Below are positions 17,826 through 26,696 of a stretch of 36,616 nucleotides of DNA, piece by piece. The position numbers were made by a program, and so were the translations under genes. Origin of the DNA: Thermodesulfobacterium geofontis (GTDB taxonomy: Bacteria > Desulfobacterota > Thermodesulfobacteria > Thermodesulfobacteriales > Thermodesulfobacteriaceae). Under the pieces are notes generated by a model that saw only the letters and a program-made list of their open reading frames with translations, made no database searches and was not told the origin of the DNA. The stretch is taken from positions 1 through 36,616 of the forward strand of contig PNIK01000059.1 of assembly GCA_002877985.1 (NCBI GenBank). Direction: 5' to 3'. Numbering within the stretch: position 1 is the stretch's first letter; each line of letters begins with the position of its first letter.

Positions 17826-18905
17826 TTAAGATTTAGTATTTTTGAATTTAATGTTCTTTGCCACAGATGATTTTTTAAACAAATATTTATATTTTTTAGA
17901 TTTGGCAAGTATCTTTTTAGAACCTTTATTTTTAACATAATTTTTGAAGTGTCTTTTATTATAACCCAATTTAGAGTTTTTGTAAATTTTTGAATGAAAA
18001 GGCTTAAATTCCTTATTTGCTAAAACCCTACTATTTACTACTGTAGTGATAAATATAGGAGAGATCTGTTGAGTTAAGACTAATTTAGCAAAATTTATAA
18101 GATTTTTGGAATCCCGCCAAAGAGATTCTCTATTAGGAGAACCTAATATGGAAGTAATAATTAATTTGTCATCTACATAAACTCCGTTTACCAAACAATG
18201 CTTAGAAGCTCTTGTAAAGCCTGTTTTACCTCCAATAATACTCTCTTCTAACTCAGGGTCATCTAAAAGTTTATTTGTATTTTTAATAACTAAGGTTCTT
18301 CCTGTTTCGGAAGTTATTATTTTAACAGGGGTACTTATGATTTCTTTAATTAAAGGATATTTTAAAGCTTCATAAAATATAATAGCTAATTCATAGGGAG
18401 TTGTATATTGATCTCCTCCAGGCAATCCAGAAGCTGTGACAAAATGAGAATTTTTAAGCCCTAAGCTATAAACTTTTTTATTCATCAATAAAGAAAAATT
18501 TTCTTCAGATCCAGCTACAGCTTCAGCAAGAGCTACTGCTGCCTGATTAGAGGATTTCATAAGCATAAGATAAAGAAGATCTTTTACTGTATAAATTTCA
18601 TTTTCGTATAATTTAGGAGAAACACTAGGTGTTTGAGAAGCATTTTTAGATATTCTTACTTTTTGAGATAGAGGAAGATAGTCCAGAACCACCATAGCGG
18701 TTACCAATTTTACAGTACTTGCTGGAGGTATTTTTAAATGAGGGTTTTTAGCATAAAGGATTTTTCCTGTTTTTCCATCAATTGCTACAGCACAAAGAGC
18801 ATTAATTTCTGGATATTGATCAGAGGTGAAAGCTTTACTTACACTAAAATTGATAAAAATTAAAAATAAAATAAAAAAAGTTAAAATATTTAAAAGGTTT
18901 TTCAT
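17826..18905 (-). CDS. dacA: D-alanyl-D-alanine carboxypeptidase (DacA/PBP5-like) with Lys-rich C-terminal tail
   Basis: Signal-like N-terminus, KIPPASTVKLVTAMVVLDYL (SxxK), KSSNQAAVALAEAVAGS (SxN), IIGGKTGFTRASKHCLV (KTG). Confidence 0.9.
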   Translation of the reverse strand: MKNLLNILTFFILFLIFINFSVSKAFTSDQYPEINALCAVAIDGKTGKILYAKNPHLKIPPASTVKLVTAMVVLDYLPLSQKVRISKNASQTPSVSPKLYENEIYTVKDLLYLMLMKSSNQAAVALAEAVAGSEENFSLLMNKKVYSLGLKNSHFVTASGLPGGDQYTTPYELAIIFYEALKYPLIKEIISTPVKIITSETGRTLVIKNTNKLLDDPELEESIIGGKTGFTRASKHCLVNGVYVDDKLIITSILGSPNRESLWRDSKNLINFAKLVLTQQISPIFITTVVNSRVLANKEFKPFHSKIYKNSKLGYNKRHFKNYVKNKGSKKILAKSKKYKYLFKKSSVAKNIKFKNTKS

Positions 18906-19050
18906 TTTCTAATCCAAAAAGAAAATTTTAAAATAAAATAGCATAAAATTCTTAAAAAGTCAAATTTTTAAATAAAAGAAAATTTTAAAAAATTTTAGAA
19001 AATCAAAGAAAATTTAATAAATTAATTTTATAAGTCAAATTTGTCAAATC

Positions 19051-19078
19051 TTGTAAAGTCTAAAAAAGTTTTTAAAAT
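19051..19078 (+). promoter_or_regulatory. Weak putative promoter for polX (TTGTAA-16-TAAAAT) 9 nt before ATG
   Basis: ttgtaa ... taaaat spaced 16 nt; no Shine-Dalgarno before ATG 19088. Confidence 0.25.
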
Positions 19079-19087
19079 TTAAGATAA

Positions 19088-20812
19088 ATGAAAAATAAAG
19101 AAGTAGCAGAGATTTTTAATAAAGTAGCAGCGCTTTTAGAAATAAAAGGGGATAATCCTTACAGAATAAGAGCTTATCAGAAGGCAGCCCAAACTATAGA
19201 AGCACTCACCACAGATGTTGAAGAGTTAGCAAAGCAAGGAAAACTGGAAAAATTGCCAGGAATAGGTCCAGATTTAGCAGGAAAAATCAAAGAAATTTTA
19301 AAAACAGGGACTCTTTCACTTTATGAAGAACTGAAAAAAGAAATACCTTTAGTATTATTAGATTTTTTGGAAATTCCAAGTCTAGGTCCTAAAAAAGTAA
19401 AGGTGCTTTATGAAAAATTAGGTATTACTAATATAGAAGAATTAGAAAAAGCCTGTAAAGAGCATAAAATAGCTAAACTTCCAGGCTTTGGTTGGAAAAC
19501 AGAAGAAAATATTTTAAAAGGTATAGTCCTTTTTAGAGAAAAAAGGGGAAGAAGACCTCTTGGAGAAGTTTTACCTTTAGCTGAAGAGATAATGGAAATT
19601 CTTAAGAGAGAAAGTCCTGTTGAAAATATTGCTGTAGCTGGAAGTATAAGAAGAAAAAAAGAAACTGTTAAAGATATAGATGTTCTTATTACTTCTATTC
19701 AACCAGAAAAGGTAATGAAAAAGGTTACTGAGCTATTCTTAGTTGAAGAGGTAATAGCCTTTGGAGAAACTAAGACCAGTGTAAGACTTAAAACCGGTAT
19801 TCAGATGGATATAAGAGTGGTTGAACCTGATTCCTGGGGAGCAGCACTTGCTTATTTTACAGGTTCAAAAGCTCATAATATTAGAGTTAGAGAACTTGCT
19901 TTGGAAAAAGGATTAAAGATAAATGAATATGGAGTATTTAGAGGAGAAGAAAAGATTGCAGGAAAAACGGAAGAGGAAGTGTATGCCTCTGTAGGGCTTC
20001 CTTTTATTCCTCCAGAAATAAGAGAAGATTGGGGAGAAATAGAAGCAGCTTTGCAAGGAAAATTGCCTAAGTTGGTTGAATACAATGAAATTCTTGGAGA
20101 TGCCCATGTTCATTCTAAATACAGTGATGGAACTGCAAGTTTAGAAGAAATAATAACTAAAGCTGAAAAATTAGGTCTTTCTTGGGTAGCAATATGTGAT
20201 CATTCTCAGGGATTAAAAGTGGCAGGGGGTGTTCCGGTAGAAGATCTTTTCAAGAAAAAAAAACACATAGAAGAATTAAATAAAAGATCTTCTAAGGTTA
20301 AATTAATTTTTGGAGCCGAAGTTGACATACTTTCTGATGGAACTTTGGATTATCCTGATGAAATTTTAGCTGAAATTGATTTTGTTATTGCTGCCATACA
20401 TACAGGATTTCAGCAAACAGAAGAACAGATCACTAATAGAATAATTTCAGCTTTAAAGCATCCTTTGGTTCATGCTATTGCTCATCCTACAGGAAGAGTA
20501 ATAGGAGAAAGAGAGCCTTACGCAATAAATATGCCTAAAATTCTTGAAGTAGCAGCTCAATATGGTAAAGCTTTAGAAATAAATGCCTATTACAAAAGAC
20601 TTGATTTAAATGATGTAAATACACGAGCAGCTAAGGAAAAAAGTATACCTTTAATTATAGGAACAGATGCCCATTTTATAGATCAAATAGAATATTTACC
20701 TCTGGGTACAGCAGTGGCAAGAAGAGGCTGGTGCGAAAAAAAGGATATTTTGAATACTTTAACTTATGAAGAATTTATGTCTTGGCTTAAAAAGGTAAGA
20801 AATCAATTTTAA
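19088..20812 (+). CDS. polX: Family X DNA polymerase with PHP domain (PolX)
   Basis: HhH motifs KLPGIGPDLAGKIKEIL and LPGFGWKTEENIL; palm VAGSIRRKKETVKDIDVLIT and MDIRVV; PHP domain GDAHVHSKYSDGTASLEEII...AICDHSQG...GAEVDIL...HPTGR...GTDAHFIDQ. Confidence 0.94.
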   Translation: MKNKEVAEIFNKVAALLEIKGDNPYRIRAYQKAAQTIEALTTDVEELAKQGKLEKLPGIGPDLAGKIKEILKTGTLSLYEELKKEIPLVLLDFLEIPSLGPKKVKVLYEKLGITNIEELEKACKEHKIAKLPGFGWKTEENILKGIVLFREKRGRRPLGEVLPLAEEIMEILKRESPVENIAVAGSIRRKKETVKDIDVLITSIQPEKVMKKVTELFLVEEVIAFGETKTSVRLKTGIQMDIRVVEPDSWGAALAYFTGSKAHNIRVRELALEKGLKINEYGVFRGEEKIAGKTEEEVYASVGLPFIPPEIREDWGEIEAALQGKLPKLVEYNEILGDAHVHSKYSDGTASLEEIITKAEKLGLSWVAICDHSQGLKVAGGVPVEDLFKKKKHIEELNKRSSKVKLIFGAEVDILSDGTLDYPDEILAEIDFVIAAIHTGFQQTEEQITNRIISALKHPLVHAIAHPTGRVIGEREPYAINMPKILEVAAQYGKALEINAYYKRLDLNDVNTRAAKEKSIPLIIGTDAHFIDQIEYLPLGTAVARRGWCEKKDILNTLTYEEFMSWLKKVRNQF

Positions 20813-20820
20813 AAATAGCC

Positions 20821-23127
20821 TTGCAATATTTAGAACTTAAGGAAGTATATACTCATAATTTAAAAGGTTTTGACCTAAAAATCCCTTTAAATTCTTTAGT
20901 AGTCATAACTGGTCCCTCTGGATCCGGTAAAAGTTCTTTAGCCATCAATACCATAGCTGAAGAAGGTAAAAATAGACTTTTCCAGATATTAAATTATTCC
21001 CAAGAATTTAAGATTATTAATACTACTTCTAAGGCTAAATTTATTTCCCCTATACCTCCTATTATAGCAATGACTCAGGGAGTTAAATATTGGCATCCTT
21101 ATAAAACAGTAGGAGAATTTCTTTCATTGAATCAAATATTAAGAGTGCTTTTTGAGGAATTTGGAGAATATAAATGTTGTTTTTGTGGAGAATTTAACAA
21201 AGTTACTAATCCTAATAAAGTTATAAAGTGGTATCAAAGTTTAAAGGAGGGAGAAAAATTTTATTTTCTTCTTCCTCTTCCAGAAAGTACACCAAAAGCT
21301 TTGGAATTTTTATTATCTCAAGGGTACACTAAATATATAGTTGATAACAAAGAAATTGATTTATCTGAAGAAAGTATTCCTACTAAATTTGACAATATTT
21401 TTCTTTTACTTGATAGAATGATAAAGGAAAAGAGATCTACAGAGAGATTTTTAGAAAATCTAAAATTAAGTCTGAGTTTAAATCAGGGAAGGATAATTTT
21501 GAGATTTTTGGATGGAAAAGAATATTTTTTTAATCTTAAACCTATTTGTTTGAAATGTGGAAATCAACTTTTAACAGAATGGACAAAATGTAAATTCTGT
21601 AGAGGATATGGTTATAAAGAGAAAATAATTTGTAAAAATTGTAAGGGCTTAAAATTAGAACCTGTTATACTAGAGAGCAAACTTTTTGGAAATACTTTAG
21701 AAGGTTGGTTCAATTTATCAATAAAGGAATTTTATTATACCTTAAAAAGTTTGAAGATCTCAGAGGGACTTAAAATCTGGTTTGAGTCCTTATTTTTTAA
21801 ATTAGAAAAAGCTTTATTTTTAGGATTAGATTATTTAAAGCTTTCAACCCCTGTTTTTAATTTATCTGTTGGTGAGAGAAAACTTTTAGAGATACTTCTT
21901 ATTTTTGGAGCCAATCTTAATAAAGTACTTTATATATTAGATGAGCCTACACTTGGGCTTGATATAAAGAAAAAAGAAAAACTTCTTTCAATTTTAAGAA
22001 ATTTAATAGAAAATGATAATTCAATAATTCTTATAGAACATGATCCTTATATAATTGAAAAAGCTGATTATATAATAGAACTTGGTCCAGAAAGAGGAGA
22101 AAAAGGGGGATATTTAATAAAAGCAGATTTTAAAGAAAGGTTTTTAAAAGAGCCTGATACTTTAACTTCTGAATATTTAAAAGGAAAAAGAAAACTCAAA
22201 AAAATGCTCTTAAGTAAAGAAAAGACAGAATTAATTAGTATTTTCTTAAATGATCAAAAAATAGACTTATTAAAAAGGGGCATAAATCTAATTTTTGGGA
22301 ATATAGGAAGCAAGAAAACTTTATTTTTTGAAAAACTTTATGAGAATTTAAAGAAAAAAGGAGAAAAGGTTTTAAGAGTTGAGGTTAAGGATTTTAAAGG
22401 AAAAGATGAATTATTGATAAGTTATATAGGTATTTGGGATGATTTAAGAGAAATACTGATAAAACTTCCTTCTGCAAGAATGAAAGGATTTACCAAAAGG
22501 CATTTTAGTTTTTATACTAAAGAAGGGGTTTGTCCAGCTTGTAAAGGTAAAGGAAAGAAAATTTGGGAGACGGAAATTTTAAAACTATGTACTATTTGTG
22601 AAGAATGTTTTGGCAAGCGTTTAAATCCTGAGGTATTAAATTTAACTTATAAAGGATTTAAAATTGCAGAAATTTTTGATTTTACTGTAGAGGAAGCATT
22701 ACCTATATTTGGTAATATTTATCAAATAAAAGAAAAGGTAGAGTTATTAAAGAAATTAAATCTTTCCTATTTAAAATTGGGTCAAAGTATTGATGAACTT
22801 TCAGGAGGAGAAAGGGAAAGAATTTTTATAGCTAAAAAACTTTCCACTAATGTTAAATTTGATTATTTATTTTTGGAATTTCCTTTACAGGGGTTGCATT
22901 TAGAAGATCTTAAATATTTTACTAATTGGTTAGAAACTTTAAAAGAAAAAGATATTACTATAATTTTTTTAGAAACAAACTTATTGGCACTTTTCTTAAG
23001 TGAATGGATTATAAAAGTTAAAGAAGGGGAACCAGAATTTATGGGATATTCCGAGGATTTTTTAAAAACCTTAAAAGAAAAAGATTTTAAAAAAGAAGTT
23101 TTGTTTTATCAAAAATTTTTTAATTAA
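20821..23127 (+). CDS. Shortened UvrA paralogue (ABC ATPase); second nucleotide-binding domain degenerate
   Basis: N-terminal Walker A GPSGSGKSSLAINTIAEEGKNRLFQILNYSQEF, LSVGERKLLEILLIFG, LYILDEPTLGLD, ILIEHDPYIIEKADYIIELGPERGEKGG; Cys pairs CLKCGN...CKFCRGYG...CKNCKGLKLEP, CPACKGKGKK...CTICEECFGKRLNPEVL; C-terminal LSGGERERIFIAKKL. TTG start assumed. Confidence 0.85.
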   Translation: MQYLELKEVYTHNLKGFDLKIPLNSLVVITGPSGSGKSSLAINTIAEEGKNRLFQILNYSQEFKIINTTSKAKFISPIPPIIAMTQGVKYWHPYKTVGEFLSLNQILRVLFEEFGEYKCCFCGEFNKVTNPNKVIKWYQSLKEGEKFYFLLPLPESTPKALEFLLSQGYTKYIVDNKEIDLSEESIPTKFDNIFLLLDRMIKEKRSTERFLENLKLSLSLNQGRIILRFLDGKEYFFNLKPICLKCGNQLLTEWTKCKFCRGYGYKEKIICKNCKGLKLEPVILESKLFGNTLEGWFNLSIKEFYYTLKSLKISEGLKIWFESLFFKLEKALFLGLDYLKLSTPVFNLSVGERKLLEILLIFGANLNKVLYILDEPTLGLDIKKKEKLLSILRNLIENDNSIILIEHDPYIIEKADYIIELGPERGEKGGYLIKADFKERFLKEPDTLTSEYLKGKRKLKKMLLSKEKTELISIFLNDQKIDLLKRGINLIFGNIGSKKTLFFEKLYENLKKKGEKVLRVEVKDFKGKDELLISYIGIWDDLREILIKLPSARMKGFTKRHFSFYTKEGVCPACKGKGKKIWETEILKLCTICEECFGKRLNPEVLNLTYKGFKIAEIFDFTVEEALPIFGNIYQIKEKVELLKKLNLSYLKLGQSIDELSGGERERIFIAKKLSTNVKFDYLFLEFPLQGLHLEDLKYFTNWLETLKEKDITIIFLETNLLALFLSEWIIKVKEGEPEFMGYSEDFLKTLKEKDFKKEVLFYQKFFN

Positions 23128-23242
23128 TTAAATAAATAAATATGTAAGCAAAAAAGCCTAAAAAATTAAAAAAAAGAAAGAATAAAAAAAATTTTTTGAA
23201 AAATTTATAAAATTTATTGTATTTTTTAGTATTTATATACTC

Positions 23243-23271
23243 TTGACTTTTTTTTAAAATTTTACCAAAAT
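23243..23271 (+). promoter_or_regulatory. Possible promoter of the Hmc-type operon (TTGACT-17-CAAAAT)
   Basis: cttgact followed 17 nt later by caaaat in a 190-nt AT-rich intergenic region; SD gggagg before ATG 23317. Confidence 0.3.
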
Positions 23272-23316
23272 TTAAAATTTAAATCTAAGTCATTTTAGAA
23301 AGGGAGGATTCTTCTA

Positions 23317-24579
23317 ATGAAAGAGAGTTGGGATTGGGAGACCAGGAACAAAGTTATTGCCAATATAAAAGAGTGGAAAGAAAAATTTATCGATATAAGA
23401 GAGCTTACTCCCTCTCCTGATGGTGAAAAAATTGCAGGAATAGTTCAGCCTGAAACAAGAAAGTTTACACTTTGTGTTAATGGAGAAACTTGGGAAGATC
23501 TTTTTGATAGAATGTATTCACTTAAATTTAATTTAGATAATGAACCTATCTGTCTCGGATATAGCGATTATCAATGGACAGTAATTATTGGAGATAAGGG
23601 AGAAACTCGTTGGGAAAATACTTTTGATATGATGTGGAATTTAACTTTAAGTCCTGATACTAAAAGCATAGCTGCTAATTTTAGAACTCCTGAAATGACT
23701 CAAGGAGTAATTTTAAATGATCAGCCTTGGGAAAATCTTTTTGTTGAAGTAAGAGATGTGATAATGAGCCCTGATGGAAAGAGAACCGCATCTCGTGTTC
23801 AGATAAATCCAAGAAGAGAATTGGATATCTTTTGGTTTTATGAAAAAAACTATACTATAGCAGTTGATGGTATTCCTTGGGATAGTTCTTTTTTGAGTGT
23901 TTATGGGGGTGTTTTTAGCGATGACGGGAATCATGTGGCAGCTTGTATAATGACTGACCTTTCTAAATACACTATAGTAGTTGATGGAAAACCATGGGAT
24001 AAGGAGTTTGAAGGATGTTGGGAACCTATCTTTGTTCCTGGAAGTTCTGATGTTATAGCTCCTGTTCAAACTCCACAAGGTTGGACCCTTGCTAAAAATG
24101 GAAACCCAATATGGCCCTATTTTCTACAGGTGTGGAAACAAAAGTTTAGTTCAGATGGAAAGAAATTAGCAGCAGTAGTAACTTTATCTCCTGGAGAGTG
24201 GACTGTAGCTGTTGATGGAACCCCCTGGAAGACTACATTTAATCAAATGGTTTTAGATCCTATTTTTAGTCCAGATGGTAAAAAAATAGCAGTAGTAGTA
24301 AAGCATAATAATAAATATACTGTTGCTGTTGATGGTAATCCTTGGAGTGAAACCTTTGATAATGTTTGGGACCCTGTTTTTTCACCTGCTGGAGATAAAA
24401 TTGCAGTAAGAGCAGAAAGAGATGGGAAATACTATCTTGTTGTAGATGGGAAGATAGGTAAGGAAGCCTATGAATGGTTATGGGATCCTGTGTTTAGTCC
24501 TGATGGTTCAAAAATTCTTGTTAGATGTATTAAAGATGGAAAATATTGTAGAAAAGTATTTTCTATTAATGAAATATAA
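23317..24579 (+). CDS. Trp-rich beta-propeller-like repeat protein (TmcD-like), first gene of the Hmc-type operon
   Basis: About ten repeats of ~40-45 aa with consensus WDPVFSPDGKKIAVxxxxxxKYTVAVDGxPWxxxF; no signal peptide visible. Confidence 0.7.
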   Translation: MKESWDWETRNKVIANIKEWKEKFIDIRELTPSPDGEKIAGIVQPETRKFTLCVNGETWEDLFDRMYSLKFNLDNEPICLGYSDYQWTVIIGDKGETRWENTFDMMWNLTLSPDTKSIAANFRTPEMTQGVILNDQPWENLFVEVRDVIMSPDGKRTASRVQINPRRELDIFWFYEKNYTIAVDGIPWDSSFLSVYGGVFSDDGNHVAACIMTDLSKYTIVVDGKPWDKEFEGCWEPIFVPGSSDVIAPVQTPQGWTLAKNGNPIWPYFLQVWKQKFSSDGKKLAAVVTLSPGEWTVAVDGTPWKTTFNQMVLDPIFSPDGKKIAVVVKHNNKYTVAVDGNPWSETFDNVWDPVFSPAGDKIAVRAERDGKYYLVVDGKIGKEAYEWLWDPVFSPDGSKILVRCIKDGKYCRKVFSINEI

Positions 24580-24596
24580 ACTTAAGAGGGAGAGAT

Positions 24597-25268
24597 ATGG
24601 GATTTTTAGAAAGTGTAGCACTTTATAATTTTTTAAGAGGACCTATGGTATGGATAACTTTTATAATTTTTATAGTGGGAAGTATATATAGAATCTATAC
24701 TTTAATAAATTTAGCTAAAAAAGAAAAAGTAGTCTTACCTTTTATTAATATTAAAGCAGCTATTAAATCTTGGCTTCATTGGCTGATTCCCTTTGCTTCC
24801 AGAAATTGGAGATTAAAACCTTATTTCACTACCTTTACTTTTCTTTTTCATACAGGTATAGTTTTTGTTCCCATTTTTCTTTATGCACATAATGCTTTAT
24901 GGTATGAATCTTGGGGTATTTCTTGGTGGACTTTATCAGAAACTGTAGCAGATGTTTGGAGTATTTTTGTGATAATTGGTTGTTTATTTTTCATTGGTAG
25001 AAGAATTTTTGATCCCACAGTTAGATTTGTAACAAGCTATTCCGATTTTGTTTTTGTGTTTATATGTCTTTTTACTTTTTTAACAGGCTTTTTAGCTCAT
25101 TATCAGTGGATTTTACCTTATAGAGCTATGTTAAATCTTCATATAATGTTTGGGGAAATTATGCTTATTGCTATTCCGCTTACAAGACTTACTCATATGT
25201 ATTATTTCTTCTTTACCAGAGCTTGGATGGCATCACAAACAGCAATATGGAAAATTAAAGATTGGTAA
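24597..25268 (+). CDS. hmcE: HmcE/TmcC-like NarI-type membrane cytochrome b subunit
   Basis: 223 aa, multiple TM segments with His residues (WLHWLIPFASRNWRLKPYFTTFTFLFHTGIVF, LAHYQWILPYRAMLNLHIMFGEIMLIAIPLTRLTHMYYFF); size and neighbours match HmcE. Confidence 0.8.
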   Translation: MGFLESVALYNFLRGPMVWITFIIFIVGSIYRIYTLINLAKKEKVVLPFINIKAAIKSWLHWLIPFASRNWRLKPYFTTFTFLFHTGIVFVPIFLYAHNALWYESWGISWWTLSETVADVWSIFVIIGCLFFIGRRIFDPTVRFVTSYSDFVFVFICLFTFLTGFLAHYQWILPYRAMLNLHIMFGEIMLIAIPLTRLTHMYYFFFTRAWMASQTAIWKIKDW

Positions 25269-25289
25269 AAATTGAAGGGGGGATAAATA

Positions 25290-26684
25290 ATGGCAATTAA
25301 ACTCGAGATTTCTGAAGAAAAAGAAGTATATAGGAGTTCATATTTTCCTGAATATGTGAGACCTAAAATATATGATCCCGGTCTTGATGAAACAATAAAA
25401 AGATTAACTCCTGAAAAGATAGAAAAAGCCTATCAGGCAGTTTTTGGGAAGGAAACTGCAAGAATAAAGGCTATTGTAGAAACATGTATTCACTGTGGAC
25501 TTTGTGCTGAAGCTTGTCAGTGGTATTTGTCAAATGATAGAGATCCAACTTATGCACCTGTTGCCAAAGTTAAGATGACCGCTTGGGAGTTAATGAAAAG
25601 AAAAGGTAAAGTTGATGCAGGATTGGTATACGATATTGCAAGAATTGTCTTTACCGAATGTAATATATGTCATCGCTGTAGTTTATATTGCCCCTTTGGA
25701 CTTGATATAACTTTTATTATTGGTTTAGTAAGAAGATTTTGTTTCCTTTTAGGTGTTGTTCCCCAGAGAATGTTTGATCAGAATCAGACATTTATGGCTA
25801 CTGCAAATCAAGTTTGGATGTCCCAAAGTGATTATATTGATACATTATTTTGGAGAGAAGAAGAGGGAATGTATGAGTTGAAAAATTTAAGAATTCCCAT
25901 GGACAAAGAAGGAGTAGAAGTAGTATGGTTTCCACTTGCTGCTGAACCTAAGACAGGACCTTATCATATAGACCGTATTGCTAAGATATTTCAAGTAGCT
26001 GGTGTTGACTGGACAATGGTTACTATGAATGACTACTGGGATAGCAGTAACATGCCCATGTTTATACGTGATTTCTTTACCATGCAAAGAATTGTTAAGG
26101 GACTTTATGAAAATGCAGCACGACTGCGGGCTAAAAAATTAGTTTTAACGGAATGAGGACACCCAAGATTTGCCACAAGTTTTGTGGCACCAACTATGAT
26201 GGGATATAAAGAAATACCTTTTGAAGTTATGCACCCAGGTGAGTTTTATTACGAACTTTTAGTAAGTGGAAGACTAAAAATTGATCCTGCAAAGAAAATA
26301 AAGGAACCTGTAACTTTGCATGATCCATGTAATGTTATAAGAAGAGCAGGTGCAGCTGAAAAATTTAGATACATTGTAGAACAAACTTGTGAGGATTTTA
26401 GAGAAATGTATCCAAATAGAGAACACAATTTTTGTTGTAATGCAGGAGGAGGACTTTCAAGTTTAGTTCAATGGTATTCTCATGAAGCAAGAGGAAATAG
26501 AGTTAAGGCTGAACAGATAATGGCAACAGGTGCCAAAATAGTAATTGTTCCCTGCCATAACTGTACTACAGGTATAAAAAGTATAATTAATTATTATAAA
26601 CTTCCGGTTAAAACGATGTTCTTTGACGAATTATTAGTTAATACAATGTATATTCCAGAAGAAATGTTACCTGAAGAAGGATAA
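25290..26684 (+). CDS. hmcF: HmcF/TmcB-like HdrD-family Fe-S protein (CCG domain); predicted selenoprotein, TGA 26154-26156 read as Sec
   Basis: Two track ORFs (25290-26156 and 26184-26684) are in the same frame, with no other stop between them. Read-through gives ...LRAKKLVLTE-U-GHPRFATSFVAPTMMGYKEIPFEV.... N-part: CIHCGLCAEACQWYL, CNICHRCSLYCPFGLD. C-part: DPCNVIRRAG, FCCNAGGG, PCHNC. Full length 464 aa including Sec. Confidence 0.88.
26171..26189 (+). promoter_or_regulatory. Putative bacterial SECIS hairpin downstream of UGA 26154
   Basis: TGCCACAA-GTT-TTGTGGCA: perfect 8-bp inverted repeat (or 7 bp with loop AGTTT). Loop G is 23 nt after the UGA. Confidence 0.75.
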
Positions 26685-26696
26685 AAGGAGTAGGAT

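Noticed and set aside
18957-19060. Repeated AGTCAAATTT/GTCAAATC motifs upstream of polX as an operator
   Set aside because: Short, AT-biased and irregularly spaced; cannot be distinguished from background without comparative data.
23128-23316. 190-nt very AT-rich region as a possible ncRNA or origin
   Set aside because: Only A/T tracts and a plausible promoter are visible; no stable hairpin, DnaA-box cluster or iteron array was recognised.
26154-26186. Interpretation of 25290-26156 and 26184-26684 as two separate genes or a nonsense-mutated pseudogene
   Set aside because: Same frame, no SD before GTG 26184, conserved sequence encoded between TGA and GTG, TGA at the expected Cys position, and a SECIS-like hairpin. 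Together these favour Sec read-through, although a sequencing error cannot be excluded from the sequence alone.
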